DNA from: Sphingobium wenxiniae
GTDB lineage: Bacteria > Pseudomonadota > Alphaproteobacteria > Sphingomonadales > Sphingomonadaceae
Direction of reading: 5' to 3'
Length of the DNA: 64,000 nucleotides
Assembly (NCBI RefSeq): GCF_007830065.1
Contig: NZ_VLKK01000004.1
Span: 186,001 to 250,000 of the forward strand
Position 1 is the stretch's first letter. Each line of letters opens with the position of its first letter. Shown here in pieces: positions 54,523-63,278 of this stretch. The translations under genes and the position numbers were made by a program. Under the pieces are notes generated by a model that ran no database searches, had not been told where the DNA came from, and saw only the letters and a program-made list of their open reading frames with translations.

Positions 54523-55470
54523 ATGCCGCTCATGCGTATCCTTTCCACGACCGTCCTCGTTTCCGCCGCCGTAGCCGCCACCGCTCTGGCGCAGGTGGCA
54601 CCCGCGCCCTTCACCGTCGCGGAAACGGGCCAGGCTTTTCAGTCGCTCGCCGATGCCGTCAACGCCATCGGCGACCGCAAGGGCACAGTGGTCATCGCGC
54701 CCGGCACCTATCGCCAGTGCGCGGTGCAGCAGGGCGGAGACGTCACCTTCACCGCGGCGGCCCCCGGCACGGCCATATTCGACGGCGCGATCTGCGAGGG
54801 CAAGGGCGCGCTCGTCCTGCGCGGCCGCGCGAGCAAGGTGGACGGCATCGTCTTTCAGAACCTGCGCGTGCCCGACGGCAACGGCGCGGGCATCCGTCTG
54901 GAAAGCGGCAATCTCACCGTTACGAACAGCCTGTTCCGCAACAGCGAACAAGGCATCCTCGCCGGCGACGCTCCGCAGAACAGCGTCACCATCGACAAGT
55001 CGACCTTCCGCCATCTGGGCCGCTGCGACCGCGATCTGGATTGCGCGCACGGCGTCTATATCGGCCGCTATGGCAGCCTCACCGTCACCCGCTCGCGCTT
55101 CGATCAGGGCGACGGCGGCCATTATCTGAAAACCCGCACGCCGCGCGTCACGATCACCGACAACAGCTTCGACGATAGCGCCGGGCATCTCACCAATTAT
55201 ATGATCGACCTGTCAAACGGGGCGAGCGGCACGATCAGCGGCAATGAAATGGTGCAGGGCAAGGACAAGGACAATCACAGCGCCTTCATCACCGTCGCGC
55301 CCGAAGGACGGGAGCATGACAGTGCGGGCCTCACCATCGCGGACAACAGCGCGTCCTTCGTGCCGGGCCTCCAGCGCAGCAGCAGCTTCGTCGCCAACTT
55401 CACCGACGATGCGGTGAAGATCGGCGCGAACAAGCTGGCGAGCGGCATCAAGGTTTCCGACCGCCGCTGA
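54523..55470 (+). CDS. Right-handed parallel beta-helix secreted protein
   Basis: 315 residues. Signal peptide (about 23, ...AATALAQ), then a region with repeated short strands and Asn/Gly turns (GIRLESGNLTVTNSLFRNSEQGILAG, TIDKSTFRHLG, VTRSRFDQGDGGHYLKT, ITDNSFDDSAG), the pattern of PbH1/pectate-lyase-like beta-helices. No catalytic residues of a known lyase family are evident. Such proteins bind or cleave polysaccharides. The start may also be ATG 54532. Stand-alone gene with a 98-base gap after metH. Confidence 0.78.
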   Translation: MPLMRILSTTVLVSAAVAATALAQVAPAPFTVAETGQAFQSLADAVNAIGDRKGTVVIAPGTYRQCAVQQGGDVTFTAAAPGTAIFDGAICEGKGALVLRGRASKVDGIVFQNLRVPDGNGAGIRLESGNLTVTNSLFRNSEQGILAGDAPQNSVTIDKSTFRHLGRCDRDLDCAHGVYIGRYGSLTVTRSRFDQGDGGHYLKTRTPRVTITDNSFDDSAGHLTNYMIDLSNGASGTISGNEMVQGKDKDNHSAFITVAPEGREHDSAGLTIADNSASFVPGLQRSSSFVANFTDDAVKIGANKLASGIKVSDRR

Positions 55471-55510
55471 TGGCTTGCCAGCGGGGCGCATGGGTCGGAT
55501 AATCGTCCCC

Positions 55511-55714
55511 ATGCGCACAACTTATGAATCCGCCACCGTCCGCCTCTATCACCTGAGCGACGCGCAGGAGGGTGGGGCGGCCACGACCCTTTTTTACGGC
55601 CCGCTGAACGAAGCCCTTCTTATCGCCGAAGGGCAGCCTGCCGATGTGCAGGACAGCCTGTTCCTGGCCACCGACAATGACGTTGTCGCCTATCTCGACC
55701 TGATCGGCGGGTGA
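55511..55714 (+). CDS. Conserved small hypothetical protein
   Basis: 67 residues, begins MRTTYESATVRLYHLSDAQE and continues TTLFYGPLNEALLIAEGQP, ending DNDVVAYLDLIGG. Compact globular composition, no signal or membrane span. ATG 55511 is preferred; upstream in-frame codons lie in the preceding spacer. Similar short proteins are recalled from sphingomonads; role unknown. Confidence 0.6.
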   Translation: MRTTYESATVRLYHLSDAQEGGAATTLFYGPLNEALLIAEGQPADVQDSLFLATDNDVVAYLDLIGG

Positions 55715-55741
55715 AAGGATAGTCCCCCGCCTTCAGTCTGG

Positions 55742-55789
55742 TTTGGGTGGTTTGCGGAGGTTGTGCAGATTTTCTTCCGTCATCCCAGC
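55742..55789. repeat. Family A intergenic repeat (half copy)
   Basis: TTTGGGTGGTTTGCGG followed by CCGTCATCCCAGC (55777-55789), without the second arm. It is two bases from the end of the regulator gene on the minus strand, so one arm of the element may have been lost or was never present. Confidence 0.5.
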
Positions 55790-55791
55790 CA

Positions 55792-57207
55792 TTACCCGTC
55801 CGCAAAGCCAAACGGCGCATGGGTCCGCCGGAAATCGTCGGGCAGCACCTCGCGCCCGATGGGCGGAGCGGATCGGGCCATGCACTGACTGCGGTGGCAC
55901 AGGCGGCAGGTGACGCCGATGGGGGTAGGCTCGCGCCGGGATTCTCCGGGTGCTTCGCCTTGCGTATAGATGAGCCGATGGGCGTGCTCCGCCGCGCAGC
56001 AGAGTGCAATCGCCCGGTCGACGCGCGGCGTCCCCCATCCGCCGCCGCCCGCCCGCACCGATCGCGCGATGGAAAAGAAGCGCTCGCCATCGGGCAGTTC
56101 CAGCCATTGCGTCACCACCTCGCGCGGCGTTTCGAACACCCGATGCACGGACCAGAGCGGACATGACCCGCCATGCCGCGCAAAGGGAAAGCCCGCCCCG
56201 TCCAGCCGCTTGCTGACATTGCCCGCCGGGTCGACCCGGATGAAGAAGAAGGGCACGCACTCCTGCCCCGGCTTCTGCAAGGTCGTTAGCCGGTGCGCCG
56301 TCTGCTCGAAACTGGTGCCGAACTGCCGCGCCAGCGCCTCCACATCGTAGCGCCGCGCTTCCACCGCCTTGGCAAAGACCGTGTAGGGCATCAGGATCGC
56401 CGCCGCGCCATAGCTTGCCAGCGCCCGCCGCGCGAGCCGCCGCCCGCTTTCGCCGGCGAATTGCCCTTCCTTGAGCAGCGTGTCGAACGCCTTGCGCATC
56501 TCCAGATAGGCGATCTGGAGCGCAAGCTGGAAATGGCTGCTCGCCCCGTCCAACGCGTCATCGATCAGCACCGCATCTCGATGCCGGTCCAGCCGCCGCA
56601 TCGACCCCGCCATCACCTCCGAAGGCAACCGCCGCACCCTGAGGCCATGCTTCGCCTTGAGCCAGCCCTGCAAGCCGCCCGCGCCCTCGATCTCCGCCGC
56701 CAGCGTTTCGCCCGCATCGTCCAGCAGCGGAAAGCTGTTCCGCCGCGCCGCCACGAAGCGCCGCGATTCCGCCACCGGATCGGGCGCGTCCCCGGCGTCA
56801 GCGCGTTCCGACTCCGCCCCCCTGTCGGCCAGCGCAAGCTGCTCCTCACGATAGGCGGTATAGAGCCGCAGCAGCGCCTCGGTCATGCCCGGATAGTTGA
56901 CCGCCACATCCTGCGTCGCCAGCGCGGGCAGGTCTATGTCCGCGAACATCGGGTCTTTCAGCACCGCCTGCAATCGCGCGGTCTGCTCCGCGCCGCCGTC
57001 GCCCGCCAGTTCGCTCATGTCCAGCCGATAGGTCCGCGCCAGCCGCAGCAGCATATCGGCGGTCAGCGGCCTCTGATTGCGTTCCAGCAGCGCGACATAG
57101 GATGCGGAAATCTCCAGATCCGCCGCCATGTCCGCTTGCGTCAGCCCCAATTCCCGCCGCAGCCTCCGCAAGCGCGGCCCCATGTAAACCGGACGATCCT
57201 TGGCCAT
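55792..57207 (-). CDS. XRE-family regulator with ImmA/IrrE-like domain (ScfR/RamB type)
   Basis: 471 residues. N-terminal Cro/CI-type helix-turn-helix (LRRLRRELGLTQADMAADLEISASYVALLERNQRPLT in pieces, residues 10-50), a middle ImmA/IrrE-like domain and a C-terminal short-chain fatty acid regulator domain rich in Cys (CRLCHRSQCMA near residue 455). RamB of Corynebacterium, same family, controls isocitrate lyase; here the gene is divergent from aceA, so control of the glyoxylate shunt is likely. ATG 57207 follows AGGAG; upstream codons belong to the aceA leader. Confidence 0.9.
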   Translation of the reverse strand: MAKDRPVYMGPRLRRLRRELGLTQADMAADLEISASYVALLERNQRPLTADMLLRLARTYRLDMSELAGDGGAEQTARLQAVLKDPMFADIDLPALATQDVAVNYPGMTEALLRLYTAYREEQLALADRGAESERADAGDAPDPVAESRRFVAARRNSFPLLDDAGETLAAEIEGAGGLQGWLKAKHGLRVRRLPSEVMAGSMRRLDRHRDAVLIDDALDGASSHFQLALQIAYLEMRKAFDTLLKEGQFAGESGRRLARRALASYGAAAILMPYTVFAKAVEARRYDVEALARQFGTSFEQTAHRLTTLQKPGQECVPFFFIRVDPAGNVSKRLDGAGFPFARHGGSCPLWSVHRVFETPREVVTQWLELPDGERFFSIARSVRAGGGGWGTPRVDRAIALCCAAEHAHRLIYTQGEAPGESRREPTPIGVTCRLCHRSQCMARSAPPIGREVLPDDFRRTHAPFGFADG

Positions 57208-57259
57208 TGTAAAGCGCTCCTGTGCAGGCCTTACAACTTTACACCAGATTTTTGTAAAG
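57207..57259. promoter_or_regulatory. Repeated TTGTAAAG/CTTTACAA sites between scfR-like gene and aceA
   Basis: TTGTAAAG (57207-57214), TTACAA (57231-57236), CTTTACA (57237-57243) and TGTAAAG (57253-57259) lie within 53 bases; the last two form an inverted repeat with a 9-base spacer. They resemble the AA/T-rich TTTGCAAA-type sites of RamB. Probable operator for autoregulation and aceA control. Confidence 0.5.
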
Positions 57260-57331
57260 ATCGACAACTGAACTTCGCAGGGGGTGCCGCCGATGCGCAG
57301 CCCCTCATAAAAGCGACGCCAGCTCAACATC

Positions 57332-58939
57332 ATGGAAACGACGCACATGACCTATAACCAGGAAATCGCAAAGGCTGACGCGCTGATCGGCGGACAGGGG
57401 AATTGGGATGGCATCGCGCCTGAGTCCGTCGCCCGGATGCGCCTCCAGAATCGCTTTCACACCGGCCTCGACATCGCGCGCTACACCGCCGCGATCATGC
57501 GCCGCGACATGGCCGCCTATGACGCCGATCCGTCCGCCTACACCCAGTCGCTCGGCTGCTGGCACGGCTTCATCGGGCAGCAGAAGCTGATTTCCATCAA
57601 GAAGCATTTCGGATCGACCAAGGGCAAATATCTCTATCTCTCCGGCTGGATGGTCGCCGCGCTGCGTTCCGACTTCGGCCCGCTCCCCGACCAGTCGATG
57701 CATGAGAAGACCAGCGTTCCCGCCCTGATCGAGGAACTCTACACCTTCCTGCGCCAGGCCGACGCCCGCGAACTCAGCCTGCTGTTCCGCGATCTCGACA
57801 AAGCGCGTGAAACCGGCAATGCGGTCGAAATCCAGCGCCTGACCCACGCCATCGATACATACGAAACCCATGTCGTTCCCATCATCGCGGATATCGACGC
57901 GGGCTTCGGCAATGCGGAGGCGACCTACCTGCTCGCCAAGAAGATGATCCAGGCGGGGGCCTGCGCGCTCCAGATCGAAAACCAGGTGTCCGACGAAAAG
58001 CAGTGCGGCCATCAGGACGGCAAGGTCACGGTCCCGCATGAGGACTTCCTGGCGAAGATCCGTGCCTGCCGCTATGCCTTCCTGGAGTTGGGCGTGGACG
58101 ACGGCATCATCGTCGCCCGCACGGATTCGCTGGGCGCGGGCCTCACCAAGCAGATCGCCTACAGCCGCGAGCCGGGCGATATCGGCGACCAGTATAACAG
58201 CTTCCTCGACTGCGAAGAGGTCGACCTGACCGGGATCGGCAATGGCGACGTTATCATCAGCCGCGAAGGCAAGCTGCTGCGCCCCAAGCGTCTGCCGTCG
58301 AACCTGTTTCAGTTCCGCTCCGGCACGGGCGAAGACCGCTGCGTCCTCGACTGTATCACCTCGCTGCAAAATGGGGCGGATCTGCTGTGGATCGAGACGG
58401 AAAAGCCGCATGTCGAACAGATCGCCGGCATGGTCGACCGCATCCGCGAAGTCATCCCCAACGCCAAGCTGGTCTACAATAATTCGCCCAGCTTCAACTG
58501 GACGCTGAACTTCCGCCAGCAGATATTCGACCGCTGGAACGCGGAGGGCAAGGATGTGTCCGCCTATGACCGTGCAAAACTGATGAGCGCGGACTATGAC
58601 GCGACCGACCTCGCTGCCGAGGCCGATGAGAAGATCCGCACCTTCCAGAAGGACGCGGCCGCGCGCGCGGGCATCTTCCACCACCTCATCACGCTGCCGA
58701 CCTATCACACGGCGGCGCTCAGCACCGACAATCTGGCCAAGGATTATTTCGGCGAGGCCGGGATGCTGGGCTATGTCGCCGGGGTCCAGCGCAAGGAAAT
58801 CCGCCAGGGCATCGCCTGCGTCAAGCATCAGAACATGTCGGGTTCGGACATCGGCGACGATCACAAGGAATATTTTGCCGGGGAAGCCGCGCTCAAAGCG
58901 GGCGGCGTCCACAACACCATGAACCAGTTCGCGGCCTGA
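57332..58939 (+). CDS. aceA: Isocitrate lyase
   Basis: 535 residues, the longer bacterial form. First enzyme of the glyoxylate shunt: isocitrate to glyoxylate and succinate. Catalytic loop KQCGH with Cys225 (SDEKQCGHQDGK), metal/substrate motif IIADIDAGFGNAEATYLL and INQVSDEK-like flank, and later NNSPSFNWTL are visible. Start could also be ATG 57347 (MTYNQEI), which has GGAAAC upstream. Single gene with its own terminator; malate synthase is not in the window. Confidence 0.96.
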   Translation: METTHMTYNQEIAKADALIGGQGNWDGIAPESVARMRLQNRFHTGLDIARYTAAIMRRDMAAYDADPSAYTQSLGCWHGFIGQQKLISIKKHFGSTKGKYLYLSGWMVAALRSDFGPLPDQSMHEKTSVPALIEELYTFLRQADARELSLLFRDLDKARETGNAVEIQRLTHAIDTYETHVVPIIADIDAGFGNAEATYLLAKKMIQAGACALQIENQVSDEKQCGHQDGKVTVPHEDFLAKIRACRYAFLELGVDDGIIVARTDSLGAGLTKQIAYSREPGDIGDQYNSFLDCEEVDLTGIGNGDVIISREGKLLRPKRLPSNLFQFRSGTGEDRCVLDCITSLQNGADLLWIETEKPHVEQIAGMVDRIREVIPNAKLVYNNSPSFNWTLNFRQQIFDRWNAEGKDVSAYDRAKLMSADYDATDLAAEADEKIRTFQKDAAARAGIFHHLITLPTYHTAALSTDNLAKDYFGEAGMLGYVAGVQRKEIRQGIACVKHQNMSGSDIGDDHKEYFAGEAALKAGGVHNTMNQFAA

Positions 58940-58999
58940 CTTCCGCGCGCGTGAATCCATAGTCGCAAGGGTATCGCTGCTCCTTGCGATAAGGGTGGA

Positions 59000-59042
59000 A
59001 AGACTGGCGGCCCGGTGCGCTCCTGCGCCGGGCCGTCTTTTT
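59000..59042 (+). terminator. Intrinsic terminator of aceA
   Basis: Arms CGGCCCGGTGCG / CGCCGGGCCG, extended by AAGAC/GTCTT, around a short loop, followed by TTTTT; 60 bases after the aceA stop. Confidence 0.88.
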
Positions 59043-59157
59043 GCGGGAAAGGAAAAGGTTGCGGTGTAACTTTCTTACCCGATGAAGCGATGAAACAGCA
59101 GATTCCGGTCCTTTTCCTCTTTCGTCCCGTGCCTGACGGGTCTAGGGGGAAAGGATC

Positions 59158-60609
59158 ATGGTCAAGCCGAGCACGCTCTACGAAAAAATCTGGGACGCCC
59201 ACGTCATCGAACGCCGTCCCGACGGAACCTGTCTGATCTATATCGACCGCCACCTTGTGCATGAGGTGACGAGTCCCCAGGCTTTCGAAGGACTACGCCT
59301 CGCCGGGCGCAAGGTGCGCCGTCCGGACCTGACGCTGGCGGTGCCGGATCACAACCTGCCTACCACGCCGCGCCGCGACGCGACGGGTCATCGCATCCCC
59401 ATCGCCGATCCCGAAAGCGCGCAGCAGCTCGCCGCGCTGGAGCGGAACGCGCCTGAATTTGGCGTGCGCCTGTTCGGCGACACCGATCCGCAGCAGGGCA
59501 TCGTCCATGTCGTCGGCCCCGAACAGGGCTTTACGCTGCCGGGCGCCACGCTGGTCTGCGGGGACAGCCACACCAGCTCGCACGGCGCGCTGGGCGCGTT
59601 GGCCTTCGGCATCGGCACCAGCGAGGTGGAGCATGTGCTCGCCACCCAGACGCTGCTGCTCAAGCAGTCGAAGACGATGGAAGTCCGCATCGACGGCGAA
59701 CTGGGCTTTGGCGTCACGCCCAAGGATGTGGCGCTTGCCATCTGCGCCCGGATCGGCACGGCGGGCGGCACGGGCTATGTCATGGAATATCGCGGGTCCG
59801 TCTTCCGCGACATGTCGATCGAGGGCCGCCTGACCGTCGCCAATATGTCGATCGAGGCGGGCGCGCGATCAGGCCTGTTCGCGCCGGACGAAAAGACCTT
59901 CGCCTATCTGAAGGGCCGCCCGATGGCTCCCACGGGCGCGGCCTGGGACGCCGCTATCGCCTGGTGGAAGACGCTCAAGACCGACGAAGGCGCGGTTTTC
60001 GACAAGGTCGTGGTGATCGATGCTGCCGACATCGTGCCCAACGTCACCTGGGGCACCAGCCCCGAGGATGTGGTGGCCGTGACCGGCGTGGTGCCGGACC
60101 CGGAAAGCTTCGCCGACGCCTCCAAGCGCGCCGCCGCGCAGAAATCGCTCGACTATATGGGCCTGACTCCCGGTCAGCGGATGCAGGACGTACCGGTCGA
60201 ACATATCTTCATCGGCAGTTGCACCAACAGCCGGATCGAGGATTTGCGCGCCGCCGCCGCCCTGCTCAAGGGGCGCCATATCGCCAGCGGCATCAAGCAG
60301 GCGATGGTCGTCCCCGGCTCCGGCCTCGTGAAGTTGCAGGCGGAGGCCGAAGGGCTGGACCGCGTCTTCAAGGAAGCGGGCTTCGAATGGCGCGAGCCGG
60401 GCTGTTCGGCCTGCCTCGGCATGAACCCGGACAAGGTGCCGGCGGGGGAACGCTGCGCGTCGACCAGCAACCGCAACTTCATGGGGCGGCAGGGTCCGGG
60501 GTCGCGCACGCATCTCGTCTCGCCGGTCATGGCGGCGGCGGCGGCGGTGACGGGCCGCCTGACCGATGTGCGCGAACTGTTGGATAAAAAGGTAGGGGCG
60601 GTCGCATGA
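59158..60609 (+). CDS. leuC: 3-isopropylmalate dehydratase large subunit
   Basis: 483 residues. Aconitase-type enzyme of leucine synthesis. The [4Fe-4S] ligands Cys355 ([10 protein letters not shown]), Cys416 and Cys419 ([12 protein letters not shown]) are present, as is the early substrate motif [33 protein letters not shown] precedes the ATG. Its stop overlaps by four bases with a 37-codon ORF that in turn touches leuD. Confidence 0.98.
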   Translation: MVKPSTLYEKIWDAHVIERRPDGTCLIYIDRHLVHEVTSPQAFEGLRLAGRKVRRPDLTLAVPDHNLPTTPRRDATGHRIPIADPESAQQLAALERNAPEFGVRLFGDTDPQQGIVHVVGPEQGFTLPGATLVCGDSHTSSHGALGALAFGIGTSEVEHVLATQTLLLKQSKTMEVRIDGELGFGVTPKDVALAICARIGTAGGTGYVMEYRGSVFRDMSIEGRLTVANMSIEAGARSGLFAPDEKTFAYLKGRPMAPTGAAWDAAIAWWKTLKTDEGAVFDKVVVIDAADIVPNVTWGTSPEDVVAVTGVVPDPESFADASKRAAAQKSLDYMGLTPGQRMQDVPVEHIFIGSCTNSRIEDLRAAAALLKGRHIASGIKQAMVVPGSGLVKLQAEAEGLDRVFKEAGFEWREPGCSACLGMNPDKVPAGERCASTSNRNFMGRQGPGSRTHLVSPVMAAAAAVTGRLTDVRELLDKKVGAVA

Positions 60610-60719
60610 AGAAGATTTTCTGGTTGCTCACGCTGGGCGCGCTGGCAAGCGCCGCCATGGCCGCGACGCTGGGCCGCGCCGAAGACGGCCCTGCCACGGA
60701 GACGAAGCAGGTCCGCTGA
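60606..60719 (+). CDS. 37-residue membrane/secreted peptide between leuC and leuD
   Basis: ATG at 60606 overlaps the leuC stop (ATGA) and its own stop TGA (60717-60719) shares one base with the leuD ATG (TGATG). The peptide starts [20 protein letters not shown], a clear signal or single membrane span with two Lys in front, followed by a polar tail of about 17 residues ([15 protein letters not shown]). The exact fit between two ribosome-coupled genes argues for real translation. No known function. Confidence 0.65.
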   Translation: MKKIFWLLTLGALASAAMAATLGRAEDGPATETKQVR

Positions 60720-61312
60720 TGGAAAAACTTACTGAAGTCGAAGGCCGGGCCTATCCGTTCGGCATGAAGAATGTCGACACCGACATCGTCATCCCCGCGC
60801 ATTGGCTCAAGACGATCAGCCGTGCGGGGCTTGGCAAGGGCGCGTTCGAAGTGCTTCGCAAGGAACCAGGCAATGTCTTCGACGATCCGGAATATGCGGG
60901 CAGCCCGATCCTGATCGCGGGCGACAATTTCGGCTGCGGCTCCAGCCGCGAACATGCCGCCTGGGCGCTCGCCGACCTGGGCATCAAGGTCGTGATCGCG
61001 CCCAGTTTCTCGGATATTTTTTCCGGCAACGCCTTCAAGAACGGCATCCTGACCGTGGTGCTGCCGCAGGATGCCATCGACCGGCTGATGGAGGTCGCGA
61101 AGAGCGATCCGATCCATATCGATCTGGAACATCAGACGGTGACGACGCGGTTCCAGGACCGCTTCCAGTTCGAAATCGATCCTTTCCGCAAGCATTGCCT
61201 GCTGGGCGGTCTTGACGAGATCGGCCTGACGCTCGGCAACAAGGGTGAGATCGACCGTTTCGAGGACAAGTTGGCCGTCGAAAAGCCTTGGCTCGTTCCG
61301 ACCGTTGCCTAA
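60719..61312 (+). CDS. leuD: 3-isopropylmalate dehydratase small subunit
   Basis: 197 residues. Swivel-domain partner of Leu[22 protein letters not shown] at residues 11-31, and [15 protein letters not shown] near 70-84. Starts with one-base overlap (TGATG) after the 37-codon ORF, so leuC, the small ORF and leuD should be translated together. leuB is not in the window. Confidence 0.97.
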   Translation: MEKLTEVEGRAYPFGMKNVDTDIVIPAHWLKTISRAGLGKGAFEVLRKEPGNVFDDPEYAGSPILIAGDNFGCGSSREHAAWALADLGIKVVIAPSFSDIFSGNAFKNGILTVVLPQDAIDRLMEVAKSDPIHIDLEHQTVTTRFQDRFQFEIDPFRKHCLLGGLDEIGLTLGNKGEIDRFEDKLAVEKPWLVPTVA

Positions 61313-61369
61313 GCGCGCGGTTCGGCATATCTGCGATACTGACAACCGGGCTTTTGGACGGGGCATGAC

Positions 61370-61693
61370 ATGACCACTTTCGACGATCGTGAACGGGCTT
61401 TTGAAAATATGTTCGCGCATGATGCGGAAATGCAGTTCCGCATCCAGGCGCGCCGCAACCGCCTTGTGGGTGAATGGGCCGCGGCCCGCATGGGGCTGAC
61501 GCCGGAAGAAACCGATGCTTATGCAAAGGCGGTGGTGCAGGCCAATTTCGAGGAAGCGGGCGACGAGGATGTGGTCCGCAAGCTGCTGGGCGACATGATC
61601 CAGGCGGGCGTCGACATCGACGAAGCGGGCGTGCGCGCGGCGCTGGATGAGCAGCAGGTCATCGCCCGCCGCCAGTTCATCGAAGCGCAGTAA
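61370..61693 (+). CDS. ATPase inhibitor subunit zeta (DUF1476)
   Basis: 107 residues. The N-terminal inhibitory segment TFDDRERAFENMFAHDAEMQFR and the four-helix bundle that follows (ARRNRLVGEWAAARMGL...) match the zeta subunit of the alphaproteobacterial F1Fo-ATP synthase, which blocks the hydrolytic direction in Paracoccus. In sphingomonads the inhibitory effect may be weaker; the sequence alone cannot tell. Followed 22 bases later by the BolA-like gene. Confidence 0.94.
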   Translation: MTTFDDRERAFENMFAHDAEMQFRIQARRNRLVGEWAAARMGLTPEETDAYAKAVVQANFEEAGDEDVVRKLLGDMIQAGVDIDEAGVRAALDEQQVIARRQFIEAQ

Positions 61694-61715
61694 GGACAGG
61701 AACGGGAAAGCCGCC

Positions 61716-61949
61716 ATGCCGATGGCCTCCGATGAAATCGCCGACATGATCCGGGCCGCGATTCCGGATGCGCAGGTGGAGATCACCGACCTTGCCGGCG
61801 ACGGCGACCATTATGCGGCGCGCGTCGTGTCGGAAAGTTTTCGCGGCCTGACCCGGGTGGCGCAGCAGCGCGCCGTCTATGCCGCGCTGGGCGGCCGGAT
61901 GGGCGGCGTGCTCCACGCCTTGCAACTGACCACCGCCGTTCCCAACTAA
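61716..61949 (+). CDS. BolA family protein (IbaG-like)
   Basis: 77 residues, class II KH-like BolA fold: ADMIRAAIPDAQVEITDLAGDGDHYAARVVSESF and the conserved FxGLxRVxQHRxVY-type stretch FRGLTRVAQQRAVYAAL, with the usual His residue changed to Gln. It pairs with the monothiol glutaredoxin gene 65 bases downstream; BolA-Grx4 heterodimers bind a [2Fe-2S] cluster with the glutaredoxin Cys and a BolA His/Cys. Start ATG 61716 (or 61722). Confidence 0.9.
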   Translation: MPMASDEIADMIRAAIPDAQVEITDLAGDGDHYAARVVSESFRGLTRVAQQRAVYAALGGRMGGVLHALQLTTAVPN

Positions 61950-62014
61950 AGCGACGGAAAATATGTTCGCGCCGCGCACGATGCACGGCGCCAGACAGGA
62001 ATGGACCCAATTAC

Positions 62015-62347
62015 ATGACCGACGCCGTGCAGCAGCGGATCGCGCAGATCGTCAACGGCAATGACGTGGTGCTCTTCATGAAGGGCACGCCGCTCTTTCC
62101 GCAATGCGGTTTTTCCAGCCGCGCCATCGCCATATTGGAGCATCTGGGCGTCGCCTATGAAAGCGTCGACGTGTTGCAGGACCAGGCGATCCGTCAGGGC
62201 ATCAAGGCCTTCTCCGACTGGCCGACCATCCCCCAGCTTTATGTGAAGGGCGAATTCGTCGGCGGCAGCGACATCATGATGGAAATGTATGAAGCGGGCG
62301 AATTGCACCAATTGATGACCGATCAAGGCGTCGCTTCGGCCAACTGA
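62015..62347 (+). CDS. grxD: Monothiol glutaredoxin (Grx4 type)
   Basis: 110 residues. Active site CGFS with Cys31, followed by the TIPQLY cis-proline region (WPTIPQLYVKGEFVGGSDIMMEMYEAGEL), all diagnostic of [2Fe-2S]-carrying monothiol glutaredoxins that pass clusters to client proteins and work with BolA. Upstream BolA-like gene in the same direction. A terminator follows. Confidence 0.97.
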   Translation: MTDAVQQRIAQIVNGNDVVLFMKGTPLFPQCGFSSRAIAILEHLGVAYESVDVLQDQAIRQGIKAFSDWPTIPQLYVKGEFVGGSDIMMEMYEAGELHQLMTDQGVASAN

Positions 62348-62371
62348 CCTGTTTGCGAGAGTTTCGGGAAG

Positions 62372-62399
62372 GCGGTCCGATGATTCGGGCCGCTTTTTT
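62372..62399 (+). terminator. Intrinsic terminator of grxD
   Basis: Arms GCGGTCCGA and TTCGGGCCGC with a short loop, then TTTTTT, 25 bases after the grxD stop. Confidence 0.9.
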
Positions 62400-62430
62400 C
62401 GTGGGTCGCGCGGTTTGCAAGCAAGCGTCG

Positions 62431-62581
62431 ATGACGGTTAAGGACGGTTCGCGGACGCTGTAGAATCCCTCTTTCTTCCGTCATGCCAGCGGAAGCCGGC
62501 ATCTCTCTTTCTTAGGACGCAACCAAGTTTAAGTGAGATCCCAGTGTCGGCGTATGCCGCCCTTCGGCTCGCTGGGATGAC
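62431..62581. repeat. Two adjacent family A repeat copies
   Basis: First copy: GACGGTTAAGGACGGTT (62433-62449) and the hairpin ATGCCAGC-GGAA-GCCGGCAT (62483-62502). Second copy: ATCCCAG (62538-62544) paired with CTGGGAT (62572-62578) around an inner GC-rich hairpin, ending GACGG. Opposite orientation gives a larger possible fold. Confidence 0.6.
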
Positions 62582-62844
62582 GGACACTGAACCTCCGCTT
62601 CTGGCTGAAAACCGCCATCGCAAGATCCTGGATTTGCAATTCGGACAGGACCGGGTGGGGGATGCGGCGGAGATCGGCCTGCATCCCCCAGTAGTTGAAC
62701 GGTCGGGGACGTCCTGCATGACGCAAACCCCGTGCCAGAGCCGTCAAGCGATGGAAAAGCGCTCCTCCAAAGGTTAACGCGCTTCCCCGGCAGCTACGAA
62801 ATGTAAAATATCCCGACATTTCCGCGCTTTCGAAACCTATTGAC

Positions 62845-62875
62845 TACATCTGTAATCAATGCGACTACATGTGTA
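62845..62875. promoter_or_regulatory. Two BlaI-type operator sites
   Basis: TACATCTGTA (62845-62854) and TACATGTGTA (62866-62875) match the TACAnnTGTA core of BlaI/MecI operators. Their centres are 21 bases apart, two helix turns. A TTGACTACA stretch overlaps the first site and may be the -35. Confidence 0.75.
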
Positions 62876-62900
62876 GTTGAAGACTCGCAAGCGAAAGCGC

Positions 62901-63278
62901 ATGATGGCCGTCAGTGAAAAGATCAGCGAAGCCGAACTGGTCGTGATGGAGGCGCTGTGGCAGCGCGCGCCGCTCACCGCCGCGGATGTTGCGGATCAGG
63001 TGGCGGCGGATCGCGGCTGGAGCGTCCAGACGGTCAAGACCCTGCTTTCCCGTCTGATGGCGAAGGACATCATCGCCGCCGACCAGGACGGCCGCCGTTT
63101 CCTCTACCGCCCGATGGTCGTGCGGGAGGAATATGTCGCGAGCGAATCGGGACGGCTGGTCAATCGCCTGTTCGGCGGGCGCATATCCCCGCTCGTGGCC
63201 CAACTCGCCGAGCAGGACCAGCTGACGGCCGACGACATAGCGGAACTGGAAGGGATATTGAAAGGGCTGAGATCATGA
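62901..63278 (+). CDS. BlaI/MecI/CopY family transcriptional repressor
   Basis: 125 residues. Winged helix (about 8-80: ISEAELVVMEALWQRAPLTAADVADQV, WSVQTVKTLLSRLMAKDI) and a C-terminal dimerisation helix pair. Members are cleaved or displaced after the M56 sensor protease is triggered. Start ATG 62901 or 62904; a TTG at 62877 is also in frame but would overlap the operator. Overlaps the M56 gene by four bases. Two matching operators lie just upstream. Confidence 0.92.
   Translation: MMAVSEKISEAELVVMEALWQRAPLTAADVADQVAADRGWSVQTVKTLLSRLMAKDIIAADQDGRRFLYRPMVVREEYVASESGRLVNRLFGGRISPLVAQLAEQDQLTADDIAELEGILKGLRS

Larger units (their letters stand above)
62348..62900. other. 553-base stretch: terminator, repeats, operator, no gene seen
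   Basis: Between grxD and the BlaI-type gene lie the grxD terminator, two family A repeat copies (62431-62502 and 62538-62581) and two operator-like sites (62845-62875). Open frames here overlap the repeats and are not protein-like. Confidence 0.6.

Noticed and set aside
59091..59236. Possible leucine leader peptide upstream of leuC (MKQQIPVLFLF...)
   Set aside because: Only two Leu codons in the stretch, no following attenuator hairpin, and the frame continues into leuC.
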